From Sinanaerobacter sp. ZZT-01 (GTDB lineage Bacteria; Bacillota; Clostridia; Peptostreptococcales; Anaerovoracaceae): a DNA stretch of 64,000 nucleotides. The DNA is taken from NCBI RefSeq assembly GCF_035621135.1, contig NZ_CP141728.1:1116001-1180000 (forward strand), in the 5' to 3' direction. This document shows, in pieces, positions 1 to 7,599 of the stretch. The position numbers were made by a program, and so were the translations under genes. The notes beneath the pieces were generated by a model, which saw only the letters and a list, made by a program, of their open reading frames with translations, did no database searches and was not told the DNA's origin. How positions within the stretch are numbered: the stretch's first letter is position 1; each line of letters begins with the position of its first letter.

Positions 1-40
1 AAAATTCAAGCGGGTGTTTTATCATAAAACAAAAGTAAGT

Positions 41-322
41 TTATGAGATATGCTCTTCCAATATTATTCTTAACGCTGAAATGGAACTGGAATGTGCACG
101 AGCAATCTTTGTCGTTCCATTTTTTGTTTCATTTAATGCACATTTTACCATTTTATGTGAAACTGTGCCGGTAAAAAGAATCATTAAATCCGGTGTCCCT
201 ATTTTATTTTTTAAGGTTCCGCTCATTTGTGTAAACACTTTTGCGTTACACTTATACTTCTTGCATAGGTTTTTATATTGACATACCATGCAATCGTTTC
301 CTCCTACAATTACAACACTCAT
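41..322 (-). CDS. DUF2325 family protein next to feoB
   Basis: A 93-residue protein that begins MSVVIVGGND and continues with a CxxC (CMVC), a YKNLCKKYKC stretch and KVFTQMSG, the pattern of DUF2325 proteins. These are small Rossmann-like proteins of unknown function that in Clostridia often sit near metal genes. The start is fixed by an AGGAGG seven bases upstream. It is transcribed in the same direction as feoB but is separated from it by a terminator and by its own copy of the GTTAGC/GCTAAC dyad, so it probably belongs to the same iron-responsive regulon as a separate unit. Its molecular role is not known; several cysteines could bind a metal, which is inference. Confidence 0.75.
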   Translation of the reverse strand: MSVVIVGGNDCMVCQYKNLCKKYKCNAKVFTQMSGTLKNKIGTPDLMILFTGTVSHKMVKCALNETKNGTTKIARAHSSSISALRIILEEHIS

Positions 323-338
323 TTCTTTCCTCCTATTA

Positions 339-354
339 GTTAGCTTACGCTAAC
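339..354. promoter_or_regulatory. GTTAGC-N4-GCTAAC dyad upstream of DUF2325 gene
   Basis: Sixteen-base perfect inverted repeat with arms GTTAGC and GCTAAC, lying about 17 bases before the DUF2325 start codon. It is one of five related dyads in this iron locus and resembles the half-sites of DtxR/IdeR-type metal repressors. Operator function is inferred from the repetition and location. Confidence 0.6.
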
Positions 355-369
355 CAACGTGTTATAAAA

Positions 370-388
370 AAGCAGCGTAAAGCTGCTT
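370..388 (-). terminator. Intrinsic terminator of the first feo operon
   Basis: Stem AAGCAGC / GCTGCTT with a five-base loop, followed on the minus strand by a run of six T before ATAAC. It lies a few bases past the feoB stop codon and separates feoB from the DUF2325 gene. Confidence 0.75.
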
Positions 389-394
389 CTTTAT

Positions 395-2560
395 TTAGTT
401 CATCCCTTTTGATAGCATCAAATCATCCATTTCCTCTTCCGGTTCTTTTACCTTCTTATAAGGTCGGAATAATAAGTACAGTACCCCTGCAAGAAGGACA
501 AACGCAATTACTGTGCCTACACCGAACGTTCCATTGACTAAGGAACCAAACTGGAAAACCATAAATGCCATAACATAAGCAAAGATACACTGGTATGCAA
601 CTGCAAATACAGTCCACTTTGCATTATTCATTTCTCTTCGGATTGCACCAATTGCCGCAAAGCAAGGAGCGCAAAGAAGATTGAAAACTAAGAACGAATA
701 TGCCGAAAGCATTGTGAAATGCTGAGCAATCAGTCCAAGCGGTCCAAATGTTCCTTCTTCTACCATCTCAAGTGCATCCCCGGATACACCATAAAGGACT
801 CCGAATACTCCAACAACTTCTTCTTTTGCAACTAAACCCATAATAGTCGCAACTGCACTTTGCCAAGCACCGAATCCTAACGGCGCGAAAATAGGAGCAA
901 CGCCGTTTCCGATAACAGCTAAAATGCTTTCATCCATATCCTCAACCATCTGCCAGCTTCCATCTACCATTCCGAAAGAAGATAAGAACCAGACTAAAAC
1001 GCTGGAAAGCAATATAATGGTTCCTGCTTTTTTAATAAATGAACTTCCACGTTCCCACATGCTGCGGAAAACACTTCCCGCTGTAGGAAGGTGATAAGCC
1101 GGAAGCTCCATAACAAATGGCGCCGGTTTTCCTGCAAACATTTTTGTTTTCTTTAAAATAAGTCCTGATATAATGACGGCTGCAACTCCTACAAAGTAAG
1201 CGGAAGGGGCAACCCACCAAGCGCTTCCGAATAAAGCACCTGCAATCAACGCTACAATTGGCATCTTTGCTCCGCAAGGCATAAAAGTGGTCGTCATAAT
1301 TGTCATTCTTCGATCGCTTTCATTTTCAATGGTTCTAGATGCCATAATCCCCGGAATTCCACAGCCAGTACCGATTAACATCGGAATGAATGATTTACCG
1401 GAAAGTCCAAACCTGCGGAAAATTCGATCCATAATGAAGGCAACACGTGCCATATAGCCGCATTCTTCCAGGAGTGCAAGCATCGCAAATAAAATGAACA
1501 TCTGTGGAATAAATCCCAATACCGCACCAACGCCACCAATAATACCATCTACGATCAATCCGACCAACCAAGCACTTACGCCGATACCTTCCAACCAGCC
1601 TGCAACCGGTTCTGATATCCATTCTCCAAATAACGTATCGTTTGTAAATCCGGTTACAATATCTCCCACTGTCGTGATTGATATGTAGTACACGACAAAC
1701 ATTACGACTGCAAAGATCGGGAGTGCCCAGAGACGATTGGTTACAATTTGGTCAATTTTATCTGATGTAGTCATTCTTGATTTATTCTTTTTTAAATAAG
1801 ACTTCTTAATCAGTTCTCCTATAAATTGGTAACGTTCATTGATAATGATACTTTCTGAATCATCATCCATTTCCATCTCTATTTCATTAATCAGCGCTTC
1901 CACTTTTGTTGTTTTCTTAATCCGCTGTGTTACCTTCTCATCTCTTTCAAAGAGCTTAACAGCATACCAACGTTTCTGTTGTTCATCAATTTCCTTTGGT
2001 AGCTGTTTCTGGATTTCATCAAGCCCTTCTTCTACTTTTGCCGAGAAGCGTTTCAAAGGCTTAGTGGATTTTGAAGCACCGGAGACTGAAATTGCCTTAT
2101 CTATCAAATCCGCAATCCCCTCTCCTTTCATTGCAGAAATCGGGACAACCGGACATCCAAGTGACTTTGATAACTTCGCACAATCAATCTTGTCTCCGTT
2201 TTTATTAACTACGTCCATCATGTTAATCGCAACCACCATTGGGATTCCGAGTTCTTCAAGCTGTGTAGTCAAATATAAATTACGTTCCAAATTAGACCCA
2301 TCAAGAATATTTATAATTGCATTCGGTTTTTCGTCCAACAAATAATTTCTTGAGACAACTTCCTCTAAAGTATACGGAGAAAGCGAATAAATACCGGGCA
2401 AATCAATTAATTGTACGTCCTTGTGTCCTTTTATCCGTCCTTCTTTCTTTTCTACGGTAACACCGGGCCAGTTTCCAACGTATTGTTTTGCACCTGTAAG
2501 TGCGTTAAACAATGTCGTTTTTCCACTGTTCGGATTACCGGCAAGAGCAATCTTCAACAT
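395..2560 (-). CDS. feoB: Ferrous iron transport GTPase/permease FeoB
   Basis: Inner-membrane ferrous iron transporter of 721 residues. The N-terminal G domain shows the P-loop GNPNSGKTT (residues 8-16), DLPG at about 53-56 and NMMD for guanine recognition. It is followed by a helical spacer and a membrane part with two related gate regions, including GCGIPGIMASR and CGAKMPI. Length is normal for FeoB. The start has AGGAGG seven bases upstream. Two FeoA proteins are encoded just upstream in the same direction, so the transcript order is feoA-feoA-feoB. A GTTAGC dyad lies between feoA and feoB as well as before the operon, suggesting iron control. A second, shorter FeoB of 674 residues is encoded at 56.3 kb. 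Confidence 0.95.
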   Translation of the reverse strand: MLKIALAGNPNSGKTTLFNALTGAKQYVGNWPGVTVEKKEGRIKGHKDVQLIDLPGIYSLSPYTLEEVVSRNYLLDEKPNAIINILDGSNLERNLYLTTQLEELGIPMVVAINMMDVVNKNGDKIDCAKLSKSLGCPVVPISAMKGEGIADLIDKAISVSGASKSTKPLKRFSAKVEEGLDEIQKQLPKEIDEQQKRWYAVKLFERDEKVTQRIKKTTKVEALINEIEMEMDDDSESIIINERYQFIGELIKKSYLKKNKSRMTTSDKIDQIVTNRLWALPIFAVVMFVVYYISITTVGDIVTGFTNDTLFGEWISEPVAGWLEGIGVSAWLVGLIVDGIIGGVGAVLGFIPQMFILFAMLALLEECGYMARVAFIMDRIFRRFGLSGKSFIPMLIGTGCGIPGIMASRTIENESDRRMTIMTTTFMPCGAKMPIVALIAGALFGSAWWVAPSAYFVGVAAVIISGLILKKTKMFAGKPAPFVMELPAYHLPTAGSVFRSMWERGSSFIKKAGTIILLSSVLVWFLSSFGMVDGSWQMVEDMDESILAVIGNGVAPIFAPLGFGAWQSAVATIMGLVAKEEVVGVFGVLYGVSGDALEMVEEGTFGPLGLIAQHFTMLSAYSFLVFNLLCAPCFAAIGAIRREMNNAKWTVFAVAYQCIFAYVMAFMVFQFGSLVNGTFGVGTVIAFVLLAGVLYLLFRPYKKVKEPEEEMDDLMLSKGMN

Positions 2561-2579
2561 CTTTTTCCTCCTTTATTTA

Positions 2580-2595
2580 GTTAGCTTAGGCTAAC
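2580..2595. promoter_or_regulatory. GTTAGC-N4-GCTAAC dyad between feoA and feoB
   Basis: Perfect six-base arms GTTAGC and GCTAAC around TTAG, in the 76-base gap between feoA and feoB and about 20 bases before the feoB start. It matches the dyad before the DUF2325 gene in arms and length. It may be an internal operator giving feoB extra metal control. Confidence 0.55.
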
Positions 2596-2636
2596 TTTAT
2601 GTTAGAACATTTATCTATTATTTCAATGTCTTACGG

Positions 2637-2864
2637 CTAAGCCAGTTCTACCTCGATTGTTTCTGCATCTGCCTTACGGATGGATAATTCATATCCGCGA
2701 ATATTTATCTCAATTGGATCGCCTAGAGGTGCTACTTTTCGGATATATACTTCGCTTCCCTTTGTAATCCCCATATCCATAATTCTGCGTTTCACCGCAC
2801 CATCACCATGGAGTTTTTTAATCGTTGCGGTTTGACCACATTTCACTTCTTTTAATGTATACAT
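2637..2864 (-). CDS. feoA: FeoA family protein (second in operon)
   Basis: Small cytoplasmic SH3-like protein of 75 residues that assists FeoB. It shows the family signature RRIMDMGITKGSEVYIRKVAPLGDPIEINIRGYELSIRKADA, given here only as an interval (residues about 26-68) with key pieces MDMGI and PLGDPI. The start ATG has a GGGAGAGG about six bases upstream. It lies between another feoA and feoB. It is much closer in motif to the FeoA at 56.1 kb than to its own neighbour at 2.9 kb, which lacks the PLGDP piece. Confidence 0.92.
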   Translation of the reverse strand: MYTLKEVKCGQTATIKKLHGDGAVKRRIMDMGITKGSEVYIRKVAPLGDPIEINIRGYELSIRKADAETIEVELA

Positions 2865-2891
2865 TATCGCCTCTCCCTTCCGTCTCTAAAT

Positions 2892-3104
2892 TTATACGAC
2901 AATACGATTCGCCATTTCCTTGCTGATTGCAACACGAGTGTCTTTTACCATCACAATTAAGTTCCCTGCAATTTCCGTTATAATGGAAACCTCACTGCCT
3001 TCAACAAAGCCCAAATTGTTTAAAAAGCGCTTTGTCTCATCCTTACCATTAATTCTTTCAATGCATTTTACTTCTCCAACCTTTGTAAATGTCAATGGCA
3101 TCAT
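2892..3104 (-). CDS. feoA: FeoA family protein (first in operon)
   Basis: A divergent FeoA-domain protein of about 70 residues: it keeps FLNNLGFVEGSEVSII and a C-terminal MVKDTRVAISKEMANRI piece but lacks the PLGDPI motif of its neighbour. Paired unlike FeoA proteins are common in anaerobes. The start is ambiguous because TTG and three successive ATG codons (at 3110, 3107, 3104 and 3101) follow an AAGGAG; the ATG at 3104 leaves a six-base spacing and is chosen here. It is the first gene of the operon, behind a cluster of three dyads at 3123-3219. Confidence 0.88.
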   Translation of the reverse strand: MMPLTFTKVGEVKCIERINGKDETKRFLNNLGFVEGSEVSIITEIAGNLIVMVKDTRVAISKEMANRIVV

Positions 3105-3122
3105 CATCAACTCCTTTTAAAT

Positions 3123-3219
3123 GTTAGCTCTTACTAACTCTTTAGTATAAATAGTGGTTAGCAACGCTAACCTCATTTATGCCTTATTCATATAAAATAG
3201 CGGTTAGCTTTTGCTAACC
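3123..3219. promoter_or_regulatory. Cluster of three GTTAG/CTAAC dyads, promoter region of feo operon
   Basis: Three dyads lie in 97 bases: 3123-3138 (arms GTTAG/CTAAC), 3156-3172 (GGTTAGC-AAC-GCTAACC) and 3202-3219 (GGTTAGC-TTTT-GCTAACC). The last two extend to the flanking AGTGG/CCACT bases. A TATACT on the minus strand at about 3142-3147 could be a -10 box between the first two dyads. The arrangement is typical of a repressor that covers a promoter with several dimers. The arms resemble DtxR/IdeR half-sites; the regulator itself is not in the window. Confidence 0.6.
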
Positions 3220-3344
3220 ACTATTAATATACCATTCTAACTTTTTCATGTCAATTACTTTTTTAAAAATAAAGCAGCTTTTTTGAGGGAAAGCTTGAAG
3301 AGAAATATCTCTATTTCCGCTGGATATAAAATGAATTTACTTTT

Positions 3345-3593
3345 TTAAAAATTAAATTCATCTTCCCAGTCAAAGTCTCCTGATTCTTCCGTACTTTTTG
3401 GCCAATAGCTGCACCAATTTGGTAATTCAGGCTGTTCAACTCGATCAAGGCTAGGAGCGTAAGGTTTAATATCAAGAAGTGGTGTCTTATCATCTGCATC
3501 AATATAAGCGACTTGAATGATTCCTTGCTCGTTATCGATATGAATAATCTGTGAGGTAGTAAGTGCAATTGGGTTGACTTGTAATTGTTTCAT
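3345..3593 (-). pseudogene. C-terminal remnant of a TrmO/YaeB-type tRNA methyltransferase
   Basis: An 82-residue frame whose first half, NPIALTTSQIIHID then DADDKTPLLDIKPYAPSLD, matches the middle of the TrmO (YaeB, TsaA-like) beta-barrel domain; the tail PNWCSYWPKS...GDFDWEDEF is the usual end of clostridial members. A full-length protein would have about 60-90 further residues at the N-terminus holding the S-adenosylmethionine site, and these are absent. Even so, it has a good GGAGGG ribosome site seven bases upstream and a promoter further up, so a short protein may still be made. I read it as a truncated gene, with a short functional protein as the alternative. Confidence 0.65.
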
Positions 3594-3632
3594 AATATTC
3601 CCTCCACATTTTGTATTGATTTATAAATACAG

Positions 3633-3668
3633 TGTAAACCCTGACACAATGTGAGAGTCAATATGAAA
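3633..3668 (-). promoter_or_regulatory. MerR-type promoter with 19-bp spacer and dyad
   Basis: On the minus strand TTGACT and TACACT are separated by 19 bases, the long spacer typical of promoters activated by MerR-family proteins. The spacer carries an imperfect dyad, with ACTCTCACA on one side and TGTCAGGGT on the other. It points at the TrmO-like remnant and lies directly after the truncated merR frame. Confidence 0.6.
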
Positions 3669-3681
3669 TCCTCTTATATCT

Positions 3682-3864
3682 TTATATCTTTTTCAAAGGA
3701 ATAAATATAATTTTATTTAAAAGCTCTATTTGCTCCGTAGAGTAAAGCCTATAGTTTGTAAATTTATTAATTTTTGCAGGTTTTAACAATCCAGTTTCAT
3801 CATAATATCGCAACATACGAACTGATACCTGTGTCAACTTTGAAAATTCACCAATCTGAAACAT
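3682..3864 (-). pseudogene. Truncated MerR-family regulator
   Basis: A 60-residue frame starting MFQIGEFSKLTQVSVRMLRYYDETGLLKPA, the classic MerR winged-helix start, followed by YRLYSTEQIELLNKI. From about residue 52 the sequence changes to IPLKKI and stops, where a real member would run on through the dimer helix and an effector domain. It is preceded by GGGGGGAAGATG-like bases. It is read as the N-terminal DNA-binding half of a MerR protein cut by a deletion whose other side is the promoter and TrmO-like remnant at 3345-3668. Confidence 0.7.
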
Positions 3865-3926
3865 CTTCCCCCCTGTTGTATGTTTTTATAAATAACTTTA
3901 GATAAACCTTCCTTTAAAATGTAAAA

Positions 3927-3960
3927 AGCAGTGGCTTGAAAAATTTCAAAGCACGCTGCT
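3927..3960 (-). terminator. Terminator downstream of atoE
   Basis: On the minus strand AGCAGCGTGCTTTGAA pairs imperfectly with TTCAAGCCACTGCT and is followed by TTTTTAC. It sits about 55 bases past the atoE stop codon. Confidence 0.65.
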
Positions 3961-4014
3961 CTATTTATAAACAATTCTATCTTCGGGATTTCTCTTTGCC
4001 CTTCTCATCAAAAA

Positions 4015-5361
4015 TCACGTTAAGAAGAGGAATCCACCACATACAATCAATCCGACTACCAATAAGCAGATCACGCAATAACCCATGATGTCACGAGCAC
4101 CAAGTCCAGCAATTCCTAATGCCGGCAATGCCCAAAACGGCTGAACCATATTCGTCCATGCATCCCCCCATGAAATCGCCATAGCGGTAACAGAGGGCTC
4201 TACGCCTAGTTTTAAAGAAGCCGGCATCATAATTGGTGCCTGAACTGCCCATTGTCCGCCGCCGGAAGGTACAAACAAATTTACAATGCCTGCACTTAAG
4301 AAAGTAAAGATCGGGAATGTTGTCGCTGTGGAAACTGAAACAAACCAGTTGCTGATCGCTCCGGCTAATGAAATCTCATCAGCTCCCATACCAGTCATCA
4401 TACCCATAATACCCGCATAGAACGGGAACTGTAAGATAATTCCACCCGCGCCTTTTACCGCTTCACCAATGGCATTGACATAATGCATTGGTGTCCCATG
4501 CAATAAAATGCCTGCGATTAAAAAGATTGTATTAACGATGTTTAAGTCAAGCTTAAACCCATTATCTTTAAAGTACATGATAATATAAGCAAGCCCCAAT
4601 ATTGTAATTAAGCCACTCATAATGCGGCTATCTTCCATTTTTTCAGCTGGAGTTGCAGCAATTCTTGATTCTGAAGTTGTTTCATTTAGCAACTTTGCGT
4701 CAATCATGATAACTTTATCTGCAGAAGGATGCATTGCAGCATTTACAAATGGCATAATGAAAAATACTGCTGCGCACATAATTAAGTTATATGAAGAAAA
4801 GATTGTTAGAGTCGTCGGAATTGCCTCTGTAATTGCACCTCCCGTTGCGACCGTGAGCGCTTCTCCTCCCGTTGCGACCGTCAAAGGAATAGATGCAGAT
4901 AACCCTGCATGCCAAATGATAAAACCCGAGTATGCAGATGCAATCAGAAGCCGGTAATCAATTCCCTTAACCTGCTTCGCAATCTCTTTTGCTAAAATTG
5001 CACCAACAACCAATCCAAATCCCCAATTGATCCAGCAAGCAAGAATTGAGAATGCAGTGACTGAAACAATTCCCTGAAACGGAGTCTTAGGAATGGATGC
5101 CAGTTTTACCACCACTTTTTTGACGGCAGGAGCATTTGCCAGCGCGGACCCAAGCACTAAAACAAGTGCCATCTGCATTGAAAATGCCAGTAATGTCCAA
5201 ATACCGCCTCCCCAATGCGCCACCATTTCAAGCGGGCCTTGATGAGTAACCGGTATCGCTACTACGAATACAAATACGGTTAAAATTACGCAGAAAATAA
5301 ATGGATCTGGCAGGAATCTCTGAACTAATGCAACACAGCCATTCGTAAACTTTTTGAACAT
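4015..5361 (-). CDS. atoE: AtoE-type short-chain fatty acid transporter
   Basis: A 448-residue polytopic membrane protein of the AtoE (short-chain fatty acid uptake) family, likely moving butyrate, acetoacetate or similar acids across the cell membrane. Family marks include RFLPDPFIFCVILT near the start, ACWINWGFGLVVGA, and near the end PSGGGQWAVQAPIMMPA and WGDAWTNMVQPFWALP. The start at 5361 (MFKKF) has AAGGAGG eight bases upstream; a longer frame of nine extra residues lacks one. It is monocistronic, between a promoter with a hairpin and a terminator. A 17-base stretch is repeated with a 27-base period inside the gene (4838-4881), giving LTVATGG twice. A butyrate-type metabolism fits the kinase at the right end. 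Confidence 0.9.
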   Translation of the reverse strand: MFKKFTNGCVALVQRFLPDPFIFCVILTVFVFVVAIPVTHQGPLEMVAHWGGGIWTLLAFSMQMALVLVLGSALANAPAVKKVVVKLASIPKTPFQGIVSVTAFSILACWINWGFGLVVGAILAKEIAKQVKGIDYRLLIASAYSGFIIWHAGLSASIPLTVATGGEALTVATGGAITEAIPTTLTIFSSYNLIMCAAVFFIMPFVNAAMHPSADKVIMIDAKLLNETTSESRIAATPAEKMEDSRIMSGLITILGLAYIIMYFKDNGFKLDLNIVNTIFLIAGILLHGTPMHYVNAIGEAVKGAGGIILQFPFYAGIMGMMTGMGADEISLAGAISNWFVSVSTATTFPIFTFLSAGIVNLFVPSGGGQWAVQAPIMMPASLKLGVEPSVTAMAISWGDAWTNMVQPFWALPALGIAGLGARDIMGYCVICLLVVGLIVCGGFLFLT

Positions 5362-5388
5362 AAGTAATTCCTCCTTTAAATAAAACAT

Positions 5389-5441
5389 ATAATAAAAGCG
5401 AACTGCTGCTAATTTTTACCTTTTGCAGTTCGCTTTTATTA
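5389..5441. repeat. 18-bp perfect inverted repeat at the 5' end of the atoE transcript
   Basis: Arms of 18 identical bases (5389-5406 and 5424-5441, core AGCGAACTGC) around a 17-base loop. On the minus strand it starts within the -10 box and covers the first ~50 transcribed bases, ending just before the atoE ribosome site. It has no long T run after it. It could be a 5' stabilising stem, an attenuator or an operator; the sequence alone does not decide. Confidence 0.7.
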
Positions 5442-5466
5442 TACTCGTTTCTTTTTTGGGCATCAA
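5438..5466 (-). promoter_or_regulatory. Probable atoE promoter
   Basis: TTGATG and TATAAT on the minus strand with a 17-base spacer. The -10 overlaps the outer end of the long inverted repeat. Confidence 0.6.
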
Positions 5467-5595
5467 GTAATATTCCTAGTTATTTTATTTAAAAAAACTA
5501 TAATATCAAAAGAATCTACGGCATTTTACATTAATCGACCTTGATTTTCATTACGCTGATTCATCTTTTTTTCCATGCTTACTTACTTTTTTGCC

Positions 5596-7122
5596 TTACT
5601 GCTGATCTTCATCCTCATTTAAAACCATCTTATGTGCGGCCATAACTTTCTCATCATAGCAAGCAAAGGTTTCCTCTACAAACGATGCAGACAGTTTCGG
5701 AGTCATAAAACTAATCAGCGGGACAATCAAAAGCGATAGCAGCATGGAACCTGCGCCTGCAATAACCGGCGTTGTAAAATGTAGAAATAAATTTGAAACA
5801 TTGATTCCAATTCCTGAAAGAAATGCTGCAAAGACAGAAAGTCTTGTGCTTCCTTTCCAAAATAATCCATAGATAAAAGGCCCTAAAAAGCATCCTGCCA
5901 AGGTACCCCAAGACAGAGACATCAAAGATGTAATCAATTGATTCGGACGCAGCGCAATCAATACAGAAATTAGTACAAACAAGCCACAAAGCACTCGAAT
6001 AAATAAAATCTGCATTTTGGAATCCATGTTTTTAAAAAATAATGGTTTTAAAAAGTCTAAAGTAAAGGTTGAACTCGATGCAATGACTAAAGACGAAAGT
6101 GTTGACATGGATGCAGAAAGCACGAGTATTACTACCACTCCAATTAGAACATCCGGCAGGTTATTTCCGATCATGGTCGGTACAATTTCATCAAATGCAA
6201 CGCTTCCATCCGCATTTGCACGGATAAACAGTCTTCCAAAGGAACCGTGAAAATAGGACCCACCGGCTACTACCAATGCAAACAGGGTTGAAATAATCGT
6301 ACCGGTTTTAATCGCCTTTTCATTCTTTATAGTATAAAATTTATGAACCATCTGCGGCAGGCCCCATGTTCCTAAGCTTGTTAATAAGACAACGGAAAGA
6401 AGTCCAATCGGGTCCGGTCCGAAAAAAGAAGTGTATGCACCCTTAAATGCTGGATTTGAAACGTTCTCTATCTTTGACATCCCAACCATCGCACCCATCA
6501 GTCCCCCTTGACTGTGAAGTGTCATCCAAATAACTGCTACAATGCCTAAGAGCATAATGGTTCCTTGTATTAGATCATTCAATGCAGCTGCCATATAACC
6601 GCCTACCATCACATAAACTGCAGTCAGAATTGCCATGCCGATCATGCAGTATGCAAAATTAATTCCGAATGCCATAGCAAACAAACCGGAGAGACCTTTA
6701 TATACCGATGCAGAATACGGTACCAAAAATATAAATATGATAACAGATACAATCACGCGCAAAGATTCCGACTGGTATCGTTTTGCAAAAAAATCAGGCA
6801 TGGTAGCTGACTCAAAATGCTTTGTCATAATACGTGTACGTCTTCCTAATACAACCCATGCCAAAAGACTCCCAATCAGTGCATTTCCTATGCCAATCCA
6901 TGTGGCAGACATTCCGTATGCCCAACCAAACTGCCCTGCATAGCCGACAAAAATAACAGCGGAAAAATAGGAAGTTCCATAAGCAAATGCTGTCACCCAA
7001 GGACCGACATTCCTTCCTCCAAGTACAAAATCTCCTACACTCGCAGTATGCTTTCTACAGAAAACACCCACACCTACCGTCATAGCAAAAAATAATGCTA
7101 ATAAAAATACTTTGATGATCAT
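5596..7122 (-). CDS. Sodium/solute symporter (SSS family), T-box controlled
   Basis: A 508-residue membrane protein with about 13 hydrophobic segments. VGDFVLGGRNVGPWVTAFAYGTSYFSA near residues 29-55 and SMSTLSSLVIASSSTFTLD near 340 are typical of the sodium/solute symporter family (PutP, PanF, sialic acid and other carriers). AGGAG lies seven bases before the start. It is a single gene behind a long leader with a T-box, so the substrate is probably an amino acid, and the best specifier candidate is the tyrosine codon UAC. The family assignment is firm; the substrate is inferred only from the leader. Confidence 0.85.
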   Translation of the reverse strand: MIIKVFLLALFFAMTVGVGVFCRKHTASVGDFVLGGRNVGPWVTAFAYGTSYFSAVIFVGYAGQFGWAYGMSATWIGIGNALIGSLLAWVVLGRRTRIMTKHFESATMPDFFAKRYQSESLRVIVSVIIFIFLVPYSASVYKGLSGLFAMAFGINFAYCMIGMAILTAVYVMVGGYMAAALNDLIQGTIMLLGIVAVIWMTLHSQGGLMGAMVGMSKIENVSNPAFKGAYTSFFGPDPIGLLSVVLLTSLGTWGLPQMVHKFYTIKNEKAIKTGTIISTLFALVVAGGSYFHGSFGRLFIRANADGSVAFDEIVPTMIGNNLPDVLIGVVVILVLSASMSTLSSLVIASSSTFTLDFLKPLFFKNMDSKMQILFIRVLCGLFVLISVLIALRPNQLITSLMSLSWGTLAGCFLGPFIYGLFWKGSTRLSVFAAFLSGIGINVSNLFLHFTTPVIAGAGSMLLSLLIVPLISFMTPKLSASFVEETFACYDEKVMAAHKMVLNEDEDQQ

Positions 7123-7253
7123 GTTTTTACTCCTCTTTCTACAAACCTACAAAACTACAGACCTACAAAACTATAATTCCACTCACCCATAAAGGCGGAT
7201 TTCAGGTTTTACTATCATAAAATAAGTGCTGAAACAGCTTTTTTTCTATTAAA

Positions 7254-7537
7254 TAAAAAAATCCCGTCTTCTGAGCTTCCTCAGAGGACGGGAGGACTTC
7301 CCGCGGTACCACCTCTATTTACACAAACTTCACAGTTTCTGCCTTGTCGAGTACAAACATACTCCAGCACGATAACGGGTGCAGCCGTCTCAGCCTACTC
7401 GGAAATCCTTTGGGTGAGCAACTCACAGAATGTATTCGTCTTATGTTTTACCTGCGCCTCTCACCATCCGGCTGCTCTCTGTTGTTATACCATAAGATTA
7501 CTTGTTTCTGGTCAATGTCTTTAATTGCTACTTGATT
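7254..7537 (-). ncRNA. T-box leader upstream of the SSS transporter; probable Tyr specifier
   Basis: Transcribed leftwards. It has the AGAGAGC element of stem I (about 7480-7474), GGTGAGAG, and the T-box bulge AGGTGGTACCGCGG at 7301-7314. A strong terminator follows at 7261-7293 (CCCGTCCTCTGAG pairing with CTCAGAAGACGGG) and ends in seven T. In the specifier region the stretch GAATACATTCTGTGAG is read as carrying UAC (Tyr) followed by A at 7432-7434; ACA (Thr), shifted by one base, is the main alternative. Binding of uncharged tRNA would stop termination and switch on the transporter. Confidence 0.88.
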
Positions 7538-7543
7538 AGAAAT

Positions 7544-7572
7544 AATTTATCATTTTACAAAAAACTTGTCAA
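7544..7572 (-). promoter_or_regulatory. Promoter of the T-box transcript
   Basis: TTGACA and TAAATT with a 17-base spacer on the minus strand, placed so that transcription would begin about 7537 at the head of the T-box leader. Confidence 0.6.
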
Positions 7573-7599
7573 TACATTTTTATAGGGTAAAGTAAATCT

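Noticed and set aside
1839-2345. 168-codon frame antisense to feoB
   Set aside because: Shadow frame with serine/isoleucine-rich content opposite a clear G domain.
4865-4881. Target duplication of a mobile element in atoE
   Set aside because: Only ten bases separate the two copies and the frame is kept, so a slippage duplication is the simpler reading.
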